This document shows, one piece after another, positions 34,680 through 42,032 of a DNA stretch of 64,000 bases. Source of the stretch: Fructilactobacillus florum DSM 22689 = JCM 16035 (lineage in GTDB: Bacteria > Bacillota > Bacilli > Lactobacillales > Lactobacillaceae); contig NZ_AYZI01000007.1 of assembly GCF_001436645.1 (NCBI RefSeq), positions 1-64,000 of the forward strand. The letters run 5' to 3'. A program made the translations under genes and the position numbers. A model generated the notes under the pieces. That model did no database searches. It was not told where the DNA came from and saw only the letters and a list, made by a program, of their open reading frames with translations. Position 1 is the first letter of the stretch, and every line of letters starts with the position of its first letter.

Positions 34680-34751
34680 ATGTCATCACTAATGCCTAGT
34701 CAAACACACCTATATTTAGCCTTTATTTGGTACAAACCTGTATCTAATTAA
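34680..34751 (+). CDS. Leader peptide (23 aa) of an attenuator
   Basis: A 23-codon frame with AGAAAGGA (34663-34670) nine bases before the ATG; the main gene downstream has the same ribosome binding sequence. The peptide has a polar start and the aromatic-rich C-terminal stretch LYLAFIWYKPVSN. The ATG lies in a perfect palindrome ATCGTTAACGAT (34670-34681). AGCCTT inside the frame can pair with AAGGCT that overlaps the stop codon (34750-34755), so translation would change the fold. Identity with a known leader was not recognised. Confidence 0.6.
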   Translation: MSSLMPSQTHLYLAFIWYKPVSN

Positions 34752-34769
34752 GGCTTTTAGTGCTTAAAT

Positions 34770-34884
34770 CCTGGTTAGATCGGTCTTTATCGCTAACCAG
34801 GTCTGTTCATTAGTTATTGTCGTTACTTTCCTAATAACTATTAGAGTCTGGTTAGCTCCCCCTGCTAACCAGGCTTTTTATTTT
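34770..34884 (+). promoter_or_regulatory. Four-segment attenuator/terminator
   Basis: Four mutually complementary segments follow the leader peptide: 1, CCTGGTTAG (34770-34778); 2, CTAACCAGG (34793-34801); 3, CTGGTTAGC (34848-34856); 4, GCTAACCAG (34864-34872), then a T tract (34875-34884). Pairing 1:2 plus 3:4 makes a terminator; pairing 2:3, enclosing the extra hairpin TAGTTATT/AATAACTA (34811-34840), would be the antiterminator. This is the classical attenuator arrangement. The signal is not known. Confidence 0.75.
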
Positions 34885-34899
34885 AGAAAGGACTTGCTC

Positions 34900-35943
34900 A
34901 TGAAAACACATCTCCGACAACATTTATTGAACATTTTGAATGGAATGGCGATTGGGATTATCGTCACCCTCATTCCGGGTGCAATCTTAAATTCCATCAT
35001 AAAGCCACTGCTACCCACTTTTCCGGCGCTTACAGTCGTTCTGGGGTTCACAGCCATGGCAGCCATGATTCTACCCGCAGCCAGTGCTACCTGTGTTGGC
35101 ATGCTGTCGCACTTTACCCCAATGCAATCGGCAGCGCTAGCATTAGCTGCTACCGTCGGCGCTGGAAATGCAAAATTCAGTAATGGAAATCTATTAATCA
35201 ATGGCAGCGGGAACGTATTAAACATTGGGATTACAATTGGGATTGCCTATTGCTTAATTTTACTAATTGGAACTCGACTCAAAGACTTAAGCATCCTGTT
35301 GCTACCGACGATTGTCCTGTTAGTCGGTGGTGGAATCGGTCGACTAACCCTTGGCCCGGTCGACTTCTTTACTAAAGAAATCGGGATTGGCATTGTCCAA
35401 CTAACTAGCTTACAACCGGTACTGATGGGTTGTCTGATCGCAATTTGTTTTGCCCTCATCATTGTTTCACCGATTAGTTCTGTAGGCATCGCCACCGCAA
35501 TCGGCATTAGTGGTATTGCTGCTGGAGCTGCTAACCTAGGTATCGTAGCAACTGCTTTTACCTTGGCAGTTGCTGGATCCCAAGTTAACTCAATGGGAAC
35601 GATCATTTCCCACATTATCGGAACTCCCAAGATTCAGATGGCAAATATCCTTGCCAAACCTAAACTAGTCGTACCAGCAGTGATTAACGCCGGTATCTTA
35701 GGTGGATTAGGAGCTATTTTTGACGTCAAAGGAACCCCTGTGAGTGCTGGATTTGGCTTGGCCGGTTTAGTGGGCCCGTTAGCTGACCTAGATGCCCATC
35801 CTCATATCTCTCTGACTCACACAATTGTCATCGTGTCCCTATTTCTAATTGTTCCTCTACTACTGGCATTTATTAGTCGCTATCTTTTTATTAATAAACT
35901 ACATTTCCATGAACCTGAAGATCTCAAACTTGATTATCATTAG
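34900..35943 (+). CDS. PfoR/PTS_EIIC_2-family membrane protein
   Basis: A 347-residue, very hydrophobic membrane protein with about ten segments, like the PF13303/COG3641 family (named after the Clostridium PfoR locus and distantly related to PTS IIC domains). Repeated Gly/Ala-rich helices such as GFTAMAAMILPAASATCVGM, GNLLINGSGNVLNIGI and ISPISSVGIATAIGISGIAA are typical. No IIA or IIB partner is nearby and its transport role is unproven. The ATG at 34900 has AGAAAGGA seven bases before it. It is expressed behind the leader-peptide attenuator and ends at its own terminator. Confidence 0.75.
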   Translation: MKTHLRQHLLNILNGMAIGIIVTLIPGAILNSIIKPLLPTFPALTVVLGFTAMAAMILPAASATCVGMLSHFTPMQSAALALAATVGAGNAKFSNGNLLINGSGNVLNIGITIGIAYCLILLIGTRLKDLSILLLPTIVLLVGGGIGRLTLGPVDFFTKEIGIGIVQLTSLQPVLMGCLIAICFALIIVSPISSVGIATAIGISGIAAGAANLGIVATAFTLAVAGSQVNSMGTIISHIIGTPKIQMANILAKPKLVVPAVINAGILGGLGAIFDVKGTPVSAGFGLAGLVGPLADLDAHPHISLTHTIVIVSLFLIVPLLLAFISRYLFINKLHFHEPEDLKLDYH

Positions 35944-35946
35944 CTA

Positions 35947-35986
35947 ATAAAAAAGGGACGATCATAAATGATCGCCCTTTTTTATT
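35947..35986. terminator. Terminator after the PfoR-like gene
   Basis: AAAAAAGGG-A-CGATCAT pairs with ATGATCG-CCCTTTTTT, one bulged base, followed by ATTA. Confidence 0.88.
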
Positions 35987-36177
35987 AGGATTAATTCAGC
36001 ATTGAGGATCGGCAGGAATAATTGATAGCCGATTATAATTTGTCTTATCCGAAGAACAATGTAGATACACGTAGTTTCATAAACTTTACTTTTAAATTGT
36101 AATTTCCTTCGGCATACAAAATTACCAATATCTGTTTGAATCATTTATGTGATAGTCATCTTGTAGCCAGCATCCAG

Positions 36178-36474
36178 TCACCTTTTATTATCAATGATAT
36201 TTTCAAATTCAGGAATCATTTTCGTTGGTAAAAACTCTGTGACCTCATAACGAGCGATTTGTTTTTGATAGAAAGGATCTTGATGATAGATATTTTCTAC
36301 CGTAGATAGATCAGCTGCTCGGCAAAGAATCACTCCTCCTGTTCTTGGCTCCTTCCGACCAGAGAAAATAAAATTACCTGCTTGGTAAAAATGTTCCAGA
36401 TAAGCATTATGCTCCTTTAAATGTTGTTCAACGTCGCTAACTGGCTTTAGATATGTTAAATTAAGAAAAAACAT
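36178..36474 (-). CDS. YciI-family protein
   Basis: A 98-residue protein of the YCII family, small ferredoxin-like alpha/beta proteins of unsettled enzymatic role. Features: MFFLNLTYLKPVSDVEQHL at the start, the His in KEHNAYLEHFY, GNFIFSGRKEPRTGGVILC and QDPFYQKQIARYEVTEF, the usual end. AAAGGAGAAATAA precedes the ATG. It is divergent from a tetR gene with a shared palindrome between them, so it is probably repressed by that regulator. The gap 35987-36177 downstream shows no gene. Confidence 0.85.
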   Translation of the reverse strand: MFFLNLTYLKPVSDVEQHLKEHNAYLEHFYQAGNFIFSGRKEPRTGGVILCRAADLSTVENIYHQDPFYQKQIARYEVTEFLPTKMIPEFENIIDNKR

Positions 36475-36502
36475 TTATTTCTCCTTTAGTGAATAATTTC
36501 AG

Positions 36503-36514
36503 TGAATATATTCA
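36503..36514. promoter_or_regulatory. Palindromic operator between yciI and tetR
   Basis: TGAATATATTCA is a perfect 12-base palindrome in the 85-base divergent gap; a second half site TGAATAATTTCA lies at 36489-36500. A probable TetR binding site for both genes. Confidence 0.45.
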
Positions 36515-36559
36515 TTATAGCAAGAAATTTCAAAAATACAAGTAAAGAGTGATAATTTT

Positions 36560-37135
36560 ATGAATCGAAGCATTCAAAAAGCAAATACTCGTAAAAAACT
36601 ACTGCAGACTGCCATTAAGCTCTTTAAGCTCAATGGTATCAAAGCTGTGAAAACTGGTGAGATTGCCCAAAATGCCGGTGTTTCTACCGGTACTTTTTAT
36701 GTCCATTTTAAATCAAAGGAAGAAATCATCAGTGCGATTTACTATGATTCATTTAATGATTTCATGCAAGAACGCTTAAAAACTTTAAACGTTAATGCGG
36801 AATCGCTTACACAGTTATTAATCAAAATCGGTAACTTTGAATTTAACTTTGTTGATCAAGTTGGTCGTGAAGTTACTACTAATGCGTTTAGTGCAAATCT
36901 AATGACCAACTATGAACATCCCGGTCATCATCTTGAAAGTCGTACGTTTCCGGCAAAAATTAAAACCATCATCGCCAAAAAAGATGCAAGAAATCCAGAA
37001 GAAACGTTAGTTGAATTTGAAACCCTACTTCGTGGCATCATGTTAACTTGGTGCTTTAATCAAGAACCAAGATCCATTACTGCTTTTGGAGACCAGTTTC
37101 TACACAAATACGTTCCGACTCTAACCAACCAATAA
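36560..37135 (+). CDS. TetR-family transcriptional regulator
   Basis: A 191-residue one-component repressor. The N-terminal DNA-binding domain is clear (KLLQTAIKLFKLNGIKAVKTGEIAQNAGVSTGTFYVHFKSKEEI); described by motif, helix 2-3 is TGEIAQNAGVSTGTFYVHF. The C-terminal ligand domain is not assignable. The ribosome binding site is weak (AAAGAGTG). Divergent from yciI, which suggests that it controls yciI and itself in response to an unknown ligand. Confidence 0.85.
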   Translation: MNRSIQKANTRKKLLQTAIKLFKLNGIKAVKTGEIAQNAGVSTGTFYVHFKSKEEIISAIYYDSFNDFMQERLKTLNVNAESLTQLLIKIGNFEFNFVDQVGREVTTNAFSANLMTNYEHPGHHLESRTFPAKIKTIIAKKDARNPEETLVEFETLLRGIMLTWCFNQEPRSITAFGDQFLHKYVPTLTNQ

Positions 37136-37167
37136 AAAAATCCTCTAGATTAAAGCTTTATGATATG

Positions 37168-37210
37168 AACCCCCTAATTTGGACAAAGATCTAAATTAGT
37201 GGGTTTTATT
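37168..37210 (+). terminator. Terminator-like hairpin, possibly an insertion-sequence end
   Basis: AACCCCCTAATTT (37168-37180) pairs with AAATTAGTGGGTT (37193-37205), one mismatch, followed by TTTATT. It can serve as the tetR terminator. The form GAACCCCCTAATTTGGACA followed by an ATGCCAAAA start also resembles the left end of IS3-family elements, but the frame stops after eight codons and no transposase is present. Confidence 0.5.
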
Positions 37211-37688
37211 ATGCCAAAAATAAAATTTTGCTGGTAGAATTATGTTGTTCAAAAAAGTTAATGTTTCCGAATCAGTCATTTTTCAATGAAATTCAAAACT
37301 AACGTATTAAAATGCAATAATTGTAGTTTGTCAGAATTAAGTAATAAATTTAAAATTAATTAACTAAAATCACTTTGATTTAACATGGTTTTCATACTTA
37401 CTTGGTTCAAACCCAAATATGCTAAAGTCATTACTTTATCTGCGTGGTTTAGTAATTGTATGAACAAAATAATATTAGATTGCATTTAAATTTAATCAGC
37501 TCTAGTCTTGTGCATGGTTTGAATAACAAGATAGTCGACTTTTATCATAATATTTATAGAACTGTTTTTCGGTGACGTGACAATTAGGGTGTTGAATCTA
37601 AAAAAACAATCAGTTTGTATCGAGTTATCAATTTTAAAAATGGTGTAGTTACGCTAGTCATCTTTGATTAATAAGACAATTAACTGAG
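37211..37688. other. Gene-free interval
   Basis: No supported gene. The DNA is AT-rich with many stops. A 41-codon frame on the minus strand (37360-37485) has no ribosome binding site. The interval may be remains of a lost element downstream of the broken nuclease gene. Confidence 0.5.
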
Positions 37689-38565
37689 TCATAGCGACCT
37701 ATTTTCCACCTTCTGCATTAATTTTTCTTTGTCACGGGGATCATTTAAACTATGAATCCGAGCGTGACAATTGGGACATACAGCAACACAGTTTTCAATT
37801 ACATCAAGACCACCATTAGCTAAATAATCAATGTGGTGTACATGTAAAAAGGGGTTTCCTTTTTTATCTAAAAAAGGAGCCGACTCATTACAAAGAGCAC
37901 AAATGCCGTTTGCCATTTGTTTTACATAGCTCGTTATAGCAGGATTTCGTGTATAAGATTCATATACCACTTTTCTTGAGCCATTATTTTTTATATGACC
38001 TTCTTTAGCTAATTGACTATTTACTCGACTAACTTCTTTAGCTGCTTTCGCTATGTCTGCTTGTGAAACTTTATTTAAAGAGTCTTTTTGTTTTTCTTCA
38101 TAATCTATAAGATGCCGTTTAGATACTAGCGCCCCTTGTCCTAATAGCTTAAGTGGAAATTTATAGACGCGGATAATTATTATTTGAATCCAATTCGGTC
38201 ACTTGATATGGTTTGTTAACTAGAGAAACTTGTCCTTGATATATGTTTTCACCTTTGTTAAAGGCCTCGAAAAGGTATACAGGTATATCACTTTTATTTG
38301 ATTCAGCCAACTTTTTATTGTTTCTAGTTAAAAACTGATTGCCTGATTTGCCTTGCCCAGTATAATGAATAGTAGTTCCTTGCCATGTATCTTGATAAGG
38401 CATTTCTTTAACCGAGCGAACTTGCGTAAACGAAAAGATAACTATCGAATTTGTCGTTTTTGAGTATCTAATTCCCCCAGAATTAGCAACTTTAAATGCC
38501 GACATTATTTCATTATTTGTATAAAAATTGCCGATTTTTAGGTCTGCGATTTCTTGCAGCGACAT
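37689..38565 (-). pseudogene. Frameshifted SRA-like/HNH (McrA-type) endonuclease
   Basis: Two adjacent frames make one protein of about 291 residues. The first (38565 to the stop at 38161) is an SRA-like modified-base-binding domain as in ScoMcrA-type enzymes (FYTNNEIMSAF, GTTIHYTGQGKSGNQFLTR, VYLFEAF). The second continues YKFPLKLLGQGALVS and ends in an HNH nuclease with a Cys4 zinc site (CALC...HVHHIDYLANGG...CPNCHARIH). The total length is 3n+1, so one extra base near 38165, in CCGCGTCTATAAATT, brings in a TAA. GGAG precedes the ATG at 38565. Intact relatives cut DNA carrying modified bases, as type IV restriction. A sequencing error is the alternative. Confidence 0.75.
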
Positions 38566-38612
38566 ATTCCGCGCTCCTTTTATTTTTATGGTCTAATTTA
38601 CACTTTATCTAA

Positions 38613-38658
38613 AAAACAGCCCCTAATATCTGAATTATAGATATTGGGGGCTGTTTTA
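38613..38658. terminator. Strong hairpin upstream of the SRA-HNH gene
   Basis: AAAACAGCCCC-T-AATATCT pairs with AGATATT-G-GGGGCTGTTTT, ending in T and A tracts on either strand. It separates the minus-strand peptidase transcript from the nuclease gene. Confidence 0.85.
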
Positions 38659-38820
38659 TCAAGATTACTGAGGGCCATTGTGCATTAGAGTCCCCCAATT
38701 ACAAAATGAAATTTCATAATTTGTGCTATATCCTTAATGTTTTAAAAATAGTTTTCCTATATTCATTTATAATCTGATCATTCAATTCAATTGCATTCGA
38801 ATCAATATATTTTTTCATAA

Positions 38821-40047
38821 CTACCCCAAATAACGCTGAAACAATTCTTTATAAATCTCAATATAGTCAAACCACATCGCCAAATCAGCTGATTCATTGC
38901 TCTGGTGCATCTTGATCGGATTTCCTGGACCAAATACGGCATAGGGGAAACCTTGCAAATGCTCTTGTAAGAGCTCCGAGCCATCTGTGCCTCCAGAGGC
39001 TCCCATCACCACGATTTCATCGGGATCAAAAGGATTAAAACCCTGCTTCTCCTGCATGTGCTGACCCAACTTCAACTCAGCTTCGTTATATTGACTATTT
39101 TTGAGATATGGGGTAGCAATTTGCAAAATATCTTCAATTAAGGGAGACGTTGCATCTCCTATCACTGGCGGAATGTTCATTAAAACTTCCAATTGAAGTT
39201 CGCCGGCATGTTCAGAATTAAATTTACTCAACAACTGTTTGAAATCAGCTAAAACAGCTTGGTTTGCATACGCTGGTACCACTCGAAGATTTAATTCGGC
39301 TTCTGCTTGCGCCGGAATGGAGTTAATCTGAATTCCACCTCGAAAAATATCGACGGTGCTAGTCGTCTGTCCTAATACGGCATCTGGGTGTGCTTTCGCC
39401 TGGGACTCTATCCGTTGCTTAGTCAGTTCCAAGAAATCCATCAGATTTTGAATTGCATTAATCCCAAAATTAGGTCGAGAACTATGAGCAGCCCGTCCTT
39501 GCGCCGTAATCCGTAAATCAACTTCGCCCTTGTTAGCATACACGACCCGATAGCCAGTTGGTTCAGCAATCAATAGCGCATCCGCTTGCTTCATTACTTG
39601 TTCACTTTGTAAATACCGCGAACCACTCATCTGTCCTTCTTCATCGGCTGTCAAAACCAGACGCAACGTTCCCGCCAGGGGCACCTGAGCATCATGGAGC
39701 TCAATCATCGCGATCAGCAAAGCCGCAACGCCACCCTTCATGTCAGTAACGCCACTGCCATACACTTGACCGTGTTTGCTAGTCAGTACAAAAGGATCAG
39801 TTTCCCATTCGTCTTGAGCAATCGCAACAGTATCCAAATGTCCACTAGCAACCAGTACCGGTGCTTGACCCGTGCCAAGCTCTGCTACTAAGTTAGCATG
39901 GTCATCAGCCATCGGAATAATCTGGCTGGCAATCCCATGGGTTTGCAGTAAGGTTTGGACATAAAGAGCAGCTGGCCGTTCATGTCCGTGACTGGTATCA
40001 AATGCAACTAATTTTTCATATATTTTTAATTTTTCCGCACGCTGCAT
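38821..40047 (-). CDS. M20 family metallopeptidase, ArgE/DapE-like
   Basis: A 408-residue di-zinc amidohydrolase. The metal ligands are in SGHLDTVA, GVTDMKGG and ADEEGQMSGS, and GGTDGSELL near the end; a dimerisation domain lies about 175-285. The group deacylates N-acyl amino acids or cuts small peptides. No arginine or lysine pathway genes are adjacent, so the substrate is open. GAGG is seven bases before the ATG at 40047; the longer start at 40053 overlaps the upstream stop and is too near the ribosome binding site. Coupled to the GNAT gene. Confidence 0.85.
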   Translation of the reverse strand: MQRAEKLKIYEKLVAFDTSHGHERPAALYVQTLLQTHGIASQIIPMADDHANLVAELGTGQAPVLVASGHLDTVAIAQDEWETDPFVLTSKHGQVYGSGVTDMKGGVAALLIAMIELHDAQVPLAGTLRLVLTADEEGQMSGSRYLQSEQVMKQADALLIAEPTGYRVVYANKGEVDLRITAQGRAAHSSRPNFGINAIQNLMDFLELTKQRIESQAKAHPDAVLGQTTSTVDIFRGGIQINSIPAQAEAELNLRVVPAYANQAVLADFKQLLSKFNSEHAGELQLEVLMNIPPVIGDATSPLIEDILQIATPYLKNSQYNEAELKLGQHMQEKQGFNPFDPDEIVVMGASGGTDGSELLQEHLQGFPYAVFGPGNPIKMHQSNESADLAMWFDYIEIYKELFQRYLG

Positions 40048-40049
40048 GA

Positions 40050-40583
40050 TCATTCCTCAATCTCTGATAGTGATTTAGTCAAGATTAAATCCGTCTGTGC
40101 TTCTGCTCCCAGTTGAAAGGTGTGCTTGCCAACCGGACGAAAACCAACACGTTCATAAAACTGCTGGGCACTGGTGTTTCCTTCCCAAACACCTAACCAT
40201 AAAATTTTAGCTCCCTGTTTTTTAGCAATTGTCTCAGCCGCAGCCAATGCAAATCGGCCAACTCCTTGTCGTTTATACTCAGGAAGCACGTAAAGTTTTT
40301 CCACTTCCACACTGTTTTCTGGCAAAGTCTCGGTTTGCTGCTCTCCAAAATTCAATTTTACATAGCCTGACACTGCATGATTCTGTTTTAGGAAATAAAA
40401 ATGACAATCGGGATTGACCACCTGAGACCGCAACTTTGGCAAACTGTATTCTGTGTCAAGGTATTTTTCAATTTCTCGATTATCCGTTGTATCCCAATAC
40501 GTATCGCGAAACGTATCCCTAATTAAGTCCTGCAACTTACCTAAGTCTGCAGTAGTGGTGACACGCTCTAACACAGGTTTCAT
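40050..40583 (-). CDS. GNAT-family N-acetyltransferase
   Basis: A 177-residue acetyltransferase. The acetyl-CoA-binding motif A is VEKLYVLPEYKRQGVGRFAL (R-x-x-G-x-G/A form), followed by LWLGVWEGNTSAQQFYERVGF, the usual motif B. It is like small-molecule or amine acetyltransferases of the SpeG/PaiA type. GGAAAGG lies eight bases before the ATG at 40583. It is translated just before the M20 deacylase, overlapping its leader; an acetylase and deacylase in one operon may act on related substrates. Confidence 0.85.
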   Translation of the reverse strand: MKPVLERVTTTADLGKLQDLIRDTFRDTYWDTTDNREIEKYLDTEYSLPKLRSQVVNPDCHFYFLKQNHAVSGYVKLNFGEQQTETLPENSVEVEKLYVLPEYKRQGVGRFALAAAETIAKKQGAKILWLGVWEGNTSAQQFYERVGFRPVGKHTFQLGAEAQTDLILTKSLSEIEE

Positions 40584-40749
40584 AAAAACTACCTTTCCGA
40601 CAATCGCTGGTCTTCTAATGGTTTCAAGCATTCTACCAATCAAGCTTCAACAGATTTAATTAATTACTATTCTTTAATTTTACCAGTTACTGCGTCACTT
40701 GTGCACCAAATTAATTAATCAGCGTAGCAATAATCTACTAATAAAGCCT

Positions 40750-41100
40750 CTACAAAAACTGATGATCATCTCGAATTCCCAGGTTCTTGACCAGATTCTG
40801 ATTCAGGTAGGATTGATCACCATACCAGCTAGGTTCAACCACGTCGATCGCTGTAAATCAAAGTTGTAAGCGATAAGTTGTTTCTTGAAGAATGCCCGCA
40901 CCTTGCTTTTGAAAGCATTTTCATATCGCTCCATAGATGGTTTTCAGAAAAAAACTAACTTATTACTACTTTGAGTTAGTCTAGTAATTGTTGTTTTTGA
41001 TGGATTAAGCACACCAAAATCTAAAGAGCCCGCAGTAATTACTTGGCTAGATCCTAATCCGCAAAGTCAACCCTCTCGGAACACTTAGATCCCCGGGGGT
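40750..41100 (-). pseudogene. Decayed gene remnant, unidentified
   Basis: Minus-strand frames read as joined protein pieces with ordinary composition but with broken continuity. One piece near 41045-40945 reads VITAGSLDFGVLNPSKTT and stops at TGA. It continues in frame as MERYENAFKSKVRAFFKK to about 40880, then must shift frame to read AIDVVEPSWYGDQSYLNQNL and ends at TAG 40750. No start with a ribosome binding site remains. The product is not recognised. The rest of the gap between the GNAT and merR genes has no gene. Confidence 0.4.
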
Positions 41101-41139
41101 TATATTTTGCTCAGCTAAATTAGCTTCTCGTTTTAAAAA

Positions 41140-41946
41140 TTATCGCTGAAGCTCATATTCCAACCAACCATACCGCGAGGCTCCCGTTGCAACCAATGGC
41201 GCTCCTGAATTCAATTGCCAAAGATGACAAGTCGTCTTTAAATCATGTTGCTGCGTGAACTGCGCTAACTTAGTCAGTCCACGGGTGATACCAGCCAGAT
41301 TATTTTCGACCATGATGGTCGCATACTGCCCAGCTGGTTTCGTAATTTGAGATATCGGTGGTTGCACCCGAGTTGTTTTTGTCTGTTTGATGACCCGAAA
41401 GGCTGCCGTCTTGTAACCCGTTGGATTGGTCACCGGCAAATCAGTTAAAAATCCGGATTGCCCGGTTTCCATAATTGCTAGTTCGTCTAGCTGATTATAA
41501 AAATCAGAAAATAGCTCAGCCACCTCAGCTTCAGAACACCCCGCCGACTGGTTAGAACACCAAAAACTGGTGTCGGTCTCCGTGGTTAGCTGTGGCTGAT
41601 AAAGTTGAAAATCATGTCCAGTTGGTTGTTGTTGGAGGTGTTCATCTAAAATGTGCTGGATTTTCTCCAGTGCTTTGATCTTAGCCGCTACCCTAGTTTG
41701 CACCTGCAGCAGTTGGTCAACCGGCATCACGCTGTCCTGATTTTGCAACTGCTGAATCTCTGCCAGCGACAGCCCTAGATTACGCAATCCGAGAATCAAC
41801 AATAGATCGTATAGCTGGCGATAATCGTAATAGCGGTATCCCGCATCACTTTTAGTTTGAGGGCGAAAAATCCCTTGCTGATCGTAAAAAATCAGCGTAC
41901 GCCGCGTCGTATGTGCCAGCTTGGCCATCTCACTAATTTTTAACAT
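41140..41946 (-). CDS. MerR-family regulator with GyrI-like effector domain
   Basis: A 268-residue regulator: the winged helix-turn-helix (KISEMAKLAHTTRRTLIFYD) and second wing (GYRYYDYRQL), then a dimerisation helix (about 75-110). The C-terminal effector domain (about 115-268) is built like the BmrR/GyrI drug-binding fold. It probably senses small hydrophobic compounds. GGAGG stands eight bases before the ATG at 41946. It is divergent from rarA; no efflux pump is next to it. Confidence 0.82.
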   Translation of the reverse strand: MLKISEMAKLAHTTRRTLIFYDQQGIFRPQTKSDAGYRYYDYRQLYDLLLILGLRNLGLSLAEIQQLQNQDSVMPVDQLLQVQTRVAAKIKALEKIQHILDEHLQQQPTGHDFQLYQPQLTTETDTSFWCSNQSAGCSEAEVAELFSDFYNQLDELAIMETGQSGFLTDLPVTNPTGYKTAAFRVIKQTKTTRVQPPISQITKPAGQYATIMVENNLAGITRGLTKLAQFTQQHDLKTTCHLWQLNSGAPLVATGASRYGWLEYELQR

Positions 41947-42032
41947 TCTGACCACCTCCAATTGACTGTCACGTTACGTTATAGTCTAGCATTAATGGTA
42001 GGATTTGAGTTAGAAAGTCAGGTGATTTATCT

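Noticed and set aside
34900-35943. Calling this gene a sugar PTS permease
   Set aside because: Similarity to IIC domains is distant, no IIA/IIB genes or enzyme I are nearby, and the leader points to translation-coupled control.
37168-37240. Left end of an IS3-family element
   Set aside because: The end-like sequence and the ATGCCAAAA start are suggestive, but the frame stops after eight codons, no right end was found, and the same bases make a good terminator for tetR.
37360-37485. A 41-codon frame on the minus strand
   Set aside because: No ribosome binding site, no recognised similarity, in AT-rich DNA with other stops all around.
38726-38818. A 30-codon frame starting right after the M20 peptidase stop
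   Set aside because: Only a weak GGGG site lies upstream and the peptide has no recognisable features; it may be chance or the stub of a truncated gene.
40947-40980. Terminator-like stem ACTAACT/AGTTAGT with T tract on the minus strand
   Set aside because: Seven base pairs with a 13-base loop, about 160 bases downstream of the merR gene and inside the gene remnant; too weak to call.
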